Part shown: positions 8,301 to 20,300 of the stretch, in pieces
Numbering within the stretch: position 1 is the first letter of the stretch
Layout of the letters: the number at the start of each line of letters is the position of its first letter
Assembly (NCBI GenBank): GCA_002786915.1
Contig: PCUV01000102.1
Span: 1 to 52,672 of the forward strand
Source: Comamonadaceae bacterium CG12_big_fil_rev_8_21_14_0_65_59_15
Lineage (GTDB): Bacteria > Pseudomonadota > Gammaproteobacteria > Burkholderiales > Burkholderiaceae_C
Reading direction: 5' to 3'
DNA: 52,672 bases
Position numbers and translations under genes: made by a program
The notes under the pieces: model-generated
What the model saw: only the letters and a program-made list of their open reading frames with translations
Databases searched by the model: none
What the model was told of the DNA's origin: nothing

Positions 8301-11300
8301 GGCACTCACGCGCGCCAGCGGCAACCTGAACCTGGACGTGTTTGGTTTTGTGCAAGTCAGTGGCGGCTTTGCGATCGAGAAAAAGACCGGCCAAGTCACC
8401 ACCACCGACAACCCCGCCACCACCACCATTGACGAGTCCGCCACCCCGGTCGCCGTCGATATGCTGCTGATCGGTGCCAATGGTTTGAACGCCTTTGTGG
8501 GCGTGAACGGTGGCCAAGCCAATGCGCTGGGCTTGAGCCTGACCGATGTCAACTTGGGCTTGGCCGTGTCAAGCCAAAGCCTGACCCAGGAACAAATCGC
8601 CGCCAACACCGTGGCCAAACGCTGGACCAGCTTGCAAGCCGAGGTCGGCAGCGCCGCGTTTGTTGGGGTCGAGGGCCTGACCATGGAAGTCAGCGCCCTG
8701 AACCTGCAAGTCAACCGTGCCGCCAGCGATGGCAGCGTGGTGGACTACCGCGCTGGCAAGACCGATCTGACCATCCTGACCGGCCCCGCCACCGACCTGA
8801 AGCTTGAGATCGATGGCAGCCGGGGCGACCTGTTGCGTGCTGACGGACATCTCAATATCAATGCTTTTGGTTTTGTGCAGCTTGAAGGCGACTTTGCCAT
8901 TGACAAGGCCACCGAAGTCATTGGCCTGAAGTTGTCCGACGGCAGCACGGCCAGCGCTACTGCCTTGCGTATTGGCGGCAGCAACCTGCGTGCCTTTGCC
9001 GGTTTGAATGGCGGCACCGACAGCGCCATCGGCCTTGAGCTCAGCGGCGTGGAATTTGGCCTGGCCTTGCTGGGCGAAAGCCTGCCCACCGGCAGCACCG
9101 CTGCCCCGCGTAGCTGGACCAGCCTGCAAGCCAGCGCCGAAGCGGCAGCCTTTGTCGGCATTGACGGGCTGACGGTGTCGGCCGACACGCTGGCGATTGA
9201 AATCAACCGGGCCAACAGCCCCACCGGCGCGGTGGTGGACTACAGCCGCACCGACCCCAACGATGACACCAGCGCGCGCAACACCGCGCTGACCGTGGCC
9301 ACCAGCGCCACGCGCAGCGTGACGATGGGCATGGATGGGGCTCACGGCACACTGTTGCGCGCCTCGGGCAACCTTGATTTGGACGTGTTTGGCTTCTTCC
9401 AGGCAAGCGGCGGCTTTGCCATTGAAAAGCGCACCGAGGTGTTTTACCTCAACGACGGCAATTATTCAGATGACGCCACGCTGGCCAAAGCGCCCACGCA
9501 GATCACCACTGACCTGCTGACCGTTGGCGGCAGTGGCATCGATGCTTTTGCCGGCATCAATGGCGGCACGGCGGATGCCATTGGCTTGTCGCTACAAAAC
9601 GTGGATTTTGGTCTGGCTCTGGCCAGTGAGCGGCTGGCCAACAACGCCGTTGGGCGCAAGTTCACCACGCTCAAAGCCACGGCCGGGTCGATCGGCTTGG
9701 TCGGGGTGGCCGATTTGGGCATCAGCGCTACCGATTTGAGCGTCGAGATCAACCGCGGTGTGCCCGGCACCGCCGGGGCCGCCGATGTGGTGATCGACCA
9801 CGGCGTGCGCCAATTGGACGTGCTGACCGGTACCGGCAGCAGCATCGCGCTCGACAGCGACGGCAGCCTGGGCGAGCTGACCCGTGCCAGCGGCAACCTG
9901 AGCATCAATGCGTTTAACTTTGTCACGCTCAGCGGCTTTTTGGCGCTGGAAAAATCCAGCCAAAACATCACGCTGGCCGGTGGCGAGCAGGTGCAGGTGG
10001 ACGCGCTGACGGTGGGTGGTGGCGACATCAACGCCTTTGTGGGGGTCAACGGCGGGCAAAGCAATGAGATCGGCGTGGGTCTGACTGGGGCTGACTTTGG
10101 CTTGGCGCTCTTTAGCAGCAAAACCGACACCACGCGCACCTGGACCAGCTTGCAAGCCAATGCTAACGCCATGGCGTTCAAGGGCATTGACGGCTTGAAA
10201 TTAAGCGGCTCGGGCTTGCAAGTCAGTGTGAACCAGGCAGGCAAGGTGGGCGACAAGGTGGTGGACTACGGCTTTAAGCTCGACGCCCAAGGCCAGCCGA
10301 CCACTGAGCGCAGCACCGCCCTGAGCGTCAGCACCAGCAGCAGCGGTGGCACGCTGACCATGAACATGGCTGGTAGTGAGGGCAAAACCATCAAGGCCGC
10401 CGGCAACCTCGACATTGATCTGTTTGGCTTTTTCAGTGTGAATGGCGGCTTTGCCTTTGAGCAGCGCAGCCAAAACATCACCCTGTCCGACGGCTCGGTG
10501 ATCAAAGACGCCCAGCTCATCACCCTGGGTGGGCACAACGTCAACGCCTTTGCCGGGGTCAATGCCGGCAGCCCCGAGCGCATTGGCTTGGCGTTGGGGG
10601 GGCTGGACTTTGGCCTGGCGCTGATCTCGGACAGTGCCAACAGCCGCAGCTTCACCAGTTTGCAAGCCACCGCCACCAGCGCCGGTTTTGAGGGCCTGAG
10701 CGACCTGACGCTGCAAGCCAGCAACATGCTGGTGCATGTGAATCAAGGTGTCACGCTGGCCCCCGAAGCGGCCAAAACCATCAAGGTCAACACCCAATTG
10801 ACGCTGGACATCCCGCTCGATATGGTGGGCACGCTCACGCTGCACCGTGGCAGCGGCACCGCCGATGTCAGCATCGATGCCAGCACCAGCAGCCAGGCGC
10901 TGCGCGCAGCCCTCAAAACCGCGTTAGAGGCCTTGCCCAACGTGGGTGCGGGCAATGTCACGGTCAGCGGTGACCGCTACAGCGGCTTCACGATTGAATT
11001 TATCGGTGCACTGGCTGGGGTTGATGTGAATGACCTCACGGCCAGCGCCAGCGCGGCGGGCGTGACCTACACCGTCAGTGCCAAGCAAGCGGCCAACCCT
11101 GGTGCGTCAGAAATCAAGCAGATCACGCTGCAAGCGCTGCGTCAAGAGCCCGCGCCGGTCAGCGTCAGCGTCAGCACCCCCACCCCGGCACAGGCTGGGC
11201 TGACTGAAATCAACGACATCATCTTTACCACGCCCTCGGTGGCCGGCAGCTACGACGTGTTCTTTATGACCGACGGTGTGGTGCAGCAGACCAGCGCTGC

Positions 11301-14300
11301 GGTGCAGGGCGTGAGCGAACTACAGCGCCTGACCCTGGTGGGCGACACCACGGCCACCGCGCCCACGACAACTGCCAGCGTCAGCCAGGTGCAGGCGGGT
11401 GGTGCTGGTCAGTCCGCCGCCTATGGCATTGTTTTCAAGGCTGAGAAGGTGATCCAGGAATATGAATTGTTCCTGATTGACAACCCGGCCCAAAAGGTAC
11501 GCGCGGTCTATCGTGGCGACAGCAACGTGTCCACCACCCTCAGCGAGATGCGCACGGCCTATGCCACGCTCTACAAGAGCCTGACCGGCGGTATCGCCAA
11601 TGGGGCGAATGTTGACGTTACGTTCGACAATAACTACACCGGCAAGGGCGACCGCTACGTTGTGCGTTTTGTCGGTGCTTTGGCTGGCAAAGCCTTGCCG
11701 GCAGCGGGCTTCCAGTTCCACCTGGGCAGCAAAGCGTCGTCGAGCACCGGTTACACCTACACCACCCTGGGCACCGGCGCAGCGCAGGCTGAAATTCAAA
11801 AGGTCGATGTCAAGGCCAGCGGTGCGGGTAGCTTTACCCTGAGTCTGGCCAACGGCAGCAAAACCTACACCACCACCGCACTGAACTACGGCGCCAATTC
11901 GGCAGCGGTGCGCTACGCTTTGAACGCGGCTCTCGGCAGCGATGGCAGCGTTGAGGTTAGCAGCGCGGTGGCGGGCAGTTACCAGATCACTTTTGGTGGC
12001 GCACTGCTGGGGGTTGATTTGGCACCGATCGTGGTCAACCTGAGCAGCACTCAAGCGGTGCCCGGTGGCAGCTTGACGCTCAGCTTTGGCGGGCAGACCA
12101 CGCGCAACATCAGTTTCAACGCGGACGGCGCCACCCTGGCAACCCGGGTGCAAGCCGAATTGGCCCGCTTGAGCAACATTGGCTCGGGCAATGTGCAGGT
12201 CAGCTACAACGCGGCACAGTCCAACAGCGGCAAGATCGGCTTGGACATCCGTTTTACCGGGAGCTTGGCCAATGTCAATGTGGCCGACATCAGCATCGAC
12301 AACAGCGGCCTGAGCAACGCATCGGGCAGCCTACGCACTGTCACGGCGGGCGTGGCCAACGTCAACCAAGTGCAGCGCGTCACTTTGGGCAGCCAAGCGC
12401 TGGCACAGGGCTATCAGCTCAGCCTGACCTATCTGGGCCAGACCTACACCACCGCCAAGATCGCGGGCAATGCCACCCAGTCGCAAATCGAGGCTGCATT
12501 GCAAACCGCGTTTGCCATTCGCGGTGCGCAGTTCAGCGTGGTCAAGTCGGCCAGTGACAGCTTCAGCGGCACGCTGGGCGGCACGCTGGCCGGACAGTCG
12601 CTCAACCTGATGGCCTTGCAGGTGCAAGGGCAGAGTGCGCCCACCGTCAAAGGCAGCGGTGCCTTTGTGCCGGGCAATGTGGCGCAAAACATCAGCAACC
12701 TGAAAAATGCCTACGCCACGCTGCTCAACACCAGCAGCGACAACATCCAGGTGGTGCACGACGCTGCCTTCCGTGGCACCGGCCAGCGCTATGTGATCAG
12801 CTTTGTGGGCACGCTGGACCAGACCGATATCGCTGGCAAAGCCATCATCTTTTCCAGCACCGCGTTTGACTATTCGCTGGTGCAAAACGGGGCCACACCG
12901 GTGGCCGAGGTGCAGCGCCTTTTGGTGGACCGTGAGGCCACCACCGCTGGGGTCTATCGCCTGAGCCTGACGCACGGCGACAAGACCTACACCACCGCTG
13001 ACATCGCTTTGGGCGCCAGTGCCGCGCAGCTACAGACAGCTCTGCGCGCTGCTGCCAGCGGCAGCAGTGTGCTATCGAGCTTGGGCACCATCAACGTGGT
13101 CGCTGACGGTGGCAACGCCTACCTGGTCAGCTTTGAGGGCGCCTTGGCTGGCACCAACGTGGCCGAGCTGCAAGTGGCTGCGCTCAATGTTGATGCCCAA
13201 CTGCCCAGCGGCAGCTTCAAGATTTCAATCGACGGCGTGCAAAGCGCCGCGATTGCCTACAGCACCGACAACACCGTGCTGGCCGGTCGCATTCAGACCG
13301 CGCTCGAAGGCTTAAGCGCCATTGGCACCGGCAATGTGGCGGTCACGGTCGATACGGCCAACAGCGCCGGGCGCAAAGCCGCCTTTTTGCTCACGTTCAA
13401 GGGCGCGCTGGCCAAGGTCAATGTGGCCGACATCACCACGCATTTTGCTGATTTGAGTCTGGCTGTGGCCAAGCCCAGCAATATCACCCAGGGCGAAGCC
13501 GCCACCGGTGAGCTGCAGCGCATTGCCATCGACACCCGCGCCAGCGACGTGGGCTATACCCTGGCCCTGACGCACGGCGGGGTTACGGTGACCACCGCCG
13601 AAATTCGCTCGGACATGAGCCAAGCCGAGGTGCAAACCCTGCTCAATACCGCCATCGCTGGCATCAGCGGGGCGACGGCCACGGTAGAGTTTTTCAGCGC
13701 CCGGGCCCTTGAAATCCGCTTTGGCGGCAGCTTGCAAGGCGTGGATGTGGCCGACCTGCAAGTGACCAACGTAGCGCGCAGCTACAACCCAGCGCTGGCT
13801 GTGGCGCAGGCAGGCAGCACCACCGAGATCGCCGCCAAACCGCAGCGCACGCTGGTGGTGGACTACAGCACGGGCAAAACCGATCTGAGCATCACCACCG
13901 GGGTCGATGCCACCAGCGGTGCCCCAACCACCCTCAAGCTCAGCATGGACGGGGCCAAGGGTAATCTGCTGCAGGCCAGTGGCTTTTTGACCCTGGACGT
14001 GTATGGCTTTGTGCAGGTCAGCGGCAACCTGGCCGTGAGCAAGACGACCGAAACCGTGACCCTGGCCAAAAAGACCGGCCAGACCACCGGTGAGAGCGTC
14101 ACCGCCAATGTGCTGACCATCGGCGGCTCGCAGATTGATGTGTTTGCCGGGGTCAACGGCGGCACGGCGGATGCGGTCGGTTTGTCGCTGGACAACATCG
14201 ACTTTGGCTTGGCCTTGATCAGCTCGCAAGCCCAGCCCACGCGCAAGTGGACGGCCTTGTCAGCCAGCGCCGCCAGTGTGGGTATCGTGGGGCTGAGCGA

Positions 14301-17300
14301 TTTGCTGCCCACCGTTAAAAACCTGAGCGTGCAACTGAATCAAGCCAAGCTGGCCACCGACAGCGTGGTGGACTTTGCGGCCAAAAACCTGACGATTGCC
14401 ACCGGCACCAGCAGCTCGATCACGCTGGCCTATGACGGCGCGATGGGCAAGATGCTGCGTGCCGAAGGCGACGTGACGCTGCAGATTTCTGACTTTGCCT
14501 ATTTCAGCGGCCGCATTGGCTTTGAAAAATACACGCCCAGTACCGCGATCAAGATCAACAACAACGACACCTTCAAAACCAAATCCACGGTGCCCTTCAA
14601 CAGCACCAACCCCACTTCACTGCTGGCCATCACGGGTACCGGCATCAAGGCCTTTGTGGGTTATGCCGATGGCGGTTTTGATGCCAGCAAAACCCTGGTG
14701 GAGCAGCAGGCCAATCTGTATGGTTTTGGGGTGGACAACCTCAGCTTTGGCATTCTTAAAACCAAGGTGGGTGCCAATTCCTACACCGCCTTCAAGGCGA
14801 ACATGGACGATGCACGTCTGTACGGCTTTGACCCGGAAGACTTTGAGCTGTCCGCCCAGGGTTTGCGCTTTGAATACAACGGCGCTGACGCTGCGGGCAA
14901 GACGATTGATTACGCTGCATCGTTTGGCGGCGGTGTGGCGCTGGGCTCCACCGGTGCTATCACCATTGACTTCAGTGGCGGCAAGCGGTTGGGGGTTTAT
15001 ACCCAGAACGCCACGCTATCGATTTCGAAATTCTTCTATTTAAGCGGTGCGTTTGGCTTTGAGCAAGCCAGCTACACCGGACTGAAATCGGGTGCTGCAG
15101 GCACCACGTCCGTGCTCGGTGCCAAAGGTTTCTCAATTGGCGGCAGCAACATCACCGCGTTTGTGGGTTACGCCGAAAACGGCATCGACCGCAGCAAGAC
15201 GCTGGCCGCGCAATCGGCCAACCTGTATGGTTTTGGTGCCGACGGCATTGATTTTGGAGTGCTCAGTGTCAAGGACGCGGCTGGCACCAAATACACCGCG
15301 CTCAAGGCCCATGCCGACAACATGGCGGTCTATGGGTTTGACCCTGCAGACTTCCAGCTCTCAGCCAAAGACCTGAATCTGGAATACAACAGCGCCAGCG
15401 TGGTGGGCAACGAGCTCAATTTCAGCACCAGCGCACGCAACCTGAGTATTCCCACAGGCGATGTGGCCAACCCGGTCATGCTCGACTTTGCTGGCAAGCG
15501 CATCGGTGTTTTTGCCCGGCAGGTAACGCTGCAGATTTCGCAGTTTATGTTCGTTCAGGGCTCGCTGGGCTTCCAGAAGGCCGACTTCACCGACATGGTC
15601 GTTGGCAGCAGCACGCCAGCAGGCAAGCTGACCGGCTTCACCATTGGCGGCTCGAACATCGACTTGTTCGTGGGCTATGCCAGCGAGGGGTTTGACACCA
15701 GCAAGACCTTTGCCGAGCAGGAAAACACACTGTACGGTTTTGGTGCCGAAGGCATTGACTTTGGCGTGTTACAGCTCAAGTCGGCTGTCGGCACCAAGTA
15801 CACCGCCGCCAAAGCGCATGCCGACACCGTCAAGCTCTATGGCTTTAACCCCAATGACTTCGAGCTGTCGCTCAAGGGCATTGACTTCAAGGTCAATACC
15901 GCCACCGGCACCAGCAGCCCGGCGATCAATTTCACCAAGGTGGCATCGCCGCTGGGTGTGGTGAGCAACCGCACCAACGGCAGCTACGCCCTGCCCACAG
16001 GGGATACCGCCAACCCGATTCTGCTCGACATGACCGGCCGGACCATTGGCGCCAGCTTGAACAACGCCACGCTCAAGATTTCTGAATTTGTTCACATCAC
16101 CGGCTCTTTTGCCTTCGAAAAGAGCGGCACCGAAACACTGACCACCACCACCGCGCTGGGTCTTCGCCTGCCCATGTTGGCACAGGCCTTTACCATGGGT
16201 GCCAGCCATGTGCAGGCTTTTGTGGGTGTGGGTGGTCCCTATCGGACGGATGCAAATCAAGACGGCCAGATTCTGGCCACTGGTGCCAATGCCGACCCCA
16301 TCACCAACGCAGATGCCATTGGTCTGGTGATCGACGACTTCAGTTTTGCTTTGGGGCTCTACCAGAACAAGCTGACCAAGACCAAATACACCGCGCTCAA
16401 GGCCAATGCCAACATGATTGGTTTTGTCGGCTTTGGTGACTTCATCAAGTTCAACCTGCAAGATGCCAATGTGGCTCTGAACCAGGGTGCCAAAGACGGT
16501 ACGGTGATCGACTTCACCAACAATGGCTCGCGCGCCGGGGTCAGTATTGACACCGGTGCTACGCCCATCGTGCTCGATTTCAATTCTTCGTTAATCGAGG
16601 CCTCGGTCGGTCTGGCAACGGCTGAGGTGGCAGGTCTGGTGACGCTGCAAGGCGGCTTTGCGTTCCAGAAAAAGACCTATAGCCGTGTTGGTTTTAACCT
16701 GCCGGGCATCGAAATTGTGGCACCCGCCGATGCCTTGGTGGTAGCCGGACTGGACGTACAAGCCTTTGTCGGCTTTAACGGCCCCTACAAAACCGTCACA
16801 CGCGCGGCAGACGGCACCCTGGTAACCGGTGCTGCCAATGACAGCGCGATTGGTTTTGCCATTGACAACCTGGACTTTATCGTCTCGATGCTCAAGCCCA
16901 GCGCGGCATCGGGTCTGGCAGTGCCGGGGGCCAACTTCTACAGCATGTACGCCAGTGCCGACAAGGCCGGTCTGGTGGGTACCGACCCCTACCTGACACT
17001 GGATGGCCAGCAAATTGAGCTCAAACTCAATGGTGCTGCCTTTGGCAAGTACCCGATGCCCGGCCTGTACGCCGATTACACCGAAATGGAGGGTGGCAAG
17101 CTCACCCTGCCGATTGGTTCTGCTGGCCAAAGCATGTCCTTGGACTACAACAGCAACCTGATCGGCCTGAAGGTCAGCGCCAGCTTGGGCGTGTTTGACC
17201 TGTTCACCATTTCGCACGACTTTGACTTCCAGTTTGTGCTGCCCAGCTTCAATCTTGGGCTCCAGGATTTGGGTCTGCCCAGCATCACCCTGCCCAACTT

Positions 17301-20300
17301 CAATGCCCTGAACTTTGGCATACCCACACTCAAAGGCATCAAGTTTGAGCTGCCTTCGCTGCTGGACATGAAGTTCACCTTGCCCAGCTTCCAGTTGCCC
17401 AACCTGCCAGGTGTGAACTGGCAAAACCTGCTGGGCCTGCCCGACCTTGACCTTGGCTTGCCTGACTTGAGTCTCACCTTGCCCGCCTGGAGCAAGCTGG
17501 TCATCAACCTGCCCAAACTACAGTTGCAGTTCCCGGCGGTGGACTTCCCCACGCTGCCAGATTTTCCGGCTCTGAGCAAGTTTGGTTTGCCAAACCTTTT
17601 CAGTATTCCCAACTTCACGCTGCCCACGCTGCCCAACTTCAACTGGGCCACCTACCTGGATTTGCCCAACCTGGATATCAACCTGCCCAAGCTGTCGCTG
17701 GCTGCCATTGGCAAACTGCTGGCCAACTGGGACGGGCTCAAGCTTCAGTTCCCCACGGTCACTTTCCCGACGCTGCCAGACTTTGGTTCTTTCAGCATTG
17801 GCATCCCCAAATTCGATATCGCCGGCCTGCGCGCCCTTATCAACGGCTGGGAGGCACTTGACCTGCAGTTCCCCGGAATTGACCTGCCGTCTGCCCCCAC
17901 TCTGCCAAGTTTTGATTTCGGACTGGGCTTGGGCAATATCTTTGACAGGCTGAGCTGGACGTTGCCGGACCTCAAACTCCTGTACAACGGCTGGGATGCC
18001 ATTCAGATCAACTTCGGACAGTTCAATCTGCCCGATCTGCCCGCGTTCCCCAATTTTTCGTTGTTTGACATCCCGAGCTTCAATTGGTCGGCCCCAAAAA
18101 TTGATTTGTCAGCCCTGACCAACCTGGTGTTCAGTTGGCCCACGCTGGCGCTCGATTTCCCGGACATCGACTTCCCCGACTTCGTCGCCCCTGACTTCGA
18201 TCTCAGCCTGCCGTCGCTCAGCGTGCCCAGCTTTGGCCCGGTGATCAGCCTGAAAGGCCTGATTGACAAAATTCCTAACCTGATGCCGTCCACACCCGAC
18301 TGGCTGATTGATGGGCTGACTTACCTCAAAAACCTCGACTTTGATGTTCAGTTGGGCATCAACGGCATCACAGGCTGGCTCACCCTGCCAGACCTGCGTA
18401 TGAATCTGGGCGATTTTGTTCAGGCCGAGGGTGACTTCAAACTCACCTTTGGCAAGACCTTTGTGGCCGACATGGCCACCGGCCTCGACCCCATCGTCGG
18501 TCTCGTGGCCAAGACGGCGGTTGTCGATCTGGCAAGTGCTTTCCTGCCAGCCGGCACCCCGGTGGAGACGGTGCTTGACTTTGCCTTGGGTGGCACCTTC
18601 ACCCCGGACTTTTCAGCCGTCAAGGACGTCACCTTCAAGGGCATCACCCTGGGCGCTAGCGATGTCAATATGTTCATTGGCACCGGTGGGCCAGACTTTG
18701 CCACGCCGCTGTCGCAGCAAGACCTGGTGGGCTTTGGCTTGCAAAACCTGGATTTGGCCATTGGCTCGTTCAAGGCCGACCTGCCTGAATTCATGAAGGC
18801 CGAGAGTGTGTTCTCGTTCACCGCCCACGCCGATGAGATGGGCGTGTATGGCATGGGCGATGTACTCAAAATCTTGGGCAGCGACATCACGGTGGATGTC
18901 AACACCGGCGGCGGTACCGCACTCAAACTTCCGGGTGCTACCAAGCCGCTGCTGCGTGCCATGCCCGACTACAAGAGCATCAAAAACCGCGATGCCAATG
19001 GCGTGTTGTTGTCTGAGGGCCTGCTGATTGAAACCGGCGGCACCCCGGTGCTGCTGGACCTCAATGGCAACGAAGTCATAGGCTTGGACATTGGCCTGGC
19101 CGACATTGCCGTGGCGGACTTCCTGTACCTGCGTGGTTCTCTGGATTTCCGCAAAGGTGAAGAATTTACGGTCGCGGTGGATGCCGGCGGCCTGGCTCCG
19201 GCGCTGGAGCAAATTGGCGATGCCACCGGGGTCACGCTCAACCCGTTCCCGCTCAAGGTCAATGCGCTCACCTTGGGCGGTGCCAACCTGACCGGTTTTG
19301 CCGGTGTGGGAGGGCCTTACCGTTATGGCGACGACCTCAATCAGGACGGCATCCTCGACAGCGTCAACGCCGGCGCCGTGGGGGTTGAGATCACCAATGT
19401 GGACTTTGGCTTGGCCATCATGCCCCCGGGTTTGGCCGAATCCATTCCCGGGCTGGACCAATACGCGCCCAAGTTCATTTCTGCCAAGGCCAGTGTGGAG
19501 ACGGCCTCATTGGTGGGGGTGGACCCCAGCATTATCAAAGTGCGCGCCGAAGATGTTGAAGTCAATATCAACACCTTCTTGATCCCCAAGGCACCAGCGC
19601 CAGTGAATGCGGCCATCCAGTTGTTTGGCCCGCCGTCGATCAACTACAAGCTCAGTTCCAGCTTCAAAGACTACACCGAAGATGCCAACGGCGACGGCAC
19701 CCTGTTCCTGGGTGAAGACCTGAACGCCAACCTGATTCTGGACGCAGGTGAAGACACCAACGCCAACGGCATCCTCGACCTCAGCGAAGACCGCAACCAA
19801 AACGGCCGTATCGACAGCGCCGGCTTTATGGTGCCCGCCGGTGGTAACAACGGCGTGTTTTTAGACTTCTCCGAGGAAATCATCCAGGCCAAGATTGGCT
19901 ATGCCGAGATCAACCTGGCCGGCTTCCTGCAGTTGTCGGCCTCCATGGCGCTGACCAAAAAGGGCAGTGAAACCGTCACCTTGAGCAATGGCGAGGAGAC
20001 TATCGTCACCAGCTTGGCAGTCGGCATCAACGATGCCAATGGCTTTATCGGTGTGCCCACCATGGTGGGTGGCAAGCTGCGCGGCTATTTTTACGACAGC
20101 AACGGCGACGGCCGTATTGACGAGCGTGATGCCAAAAATACCGCCGCTGTTGGCTTGGCCATCGAAAACCTCGATCTCGGTCTGGTGCTGGCCAAAGAGC
20201 TGGTGATCGACACCACAGGCGTCGATATTGGTGCCTACATCGCCGGTCGTGCCACGGTGGACATGATTGGCCTGACCGGCGTGCCCGGGGTCACCCTGGC

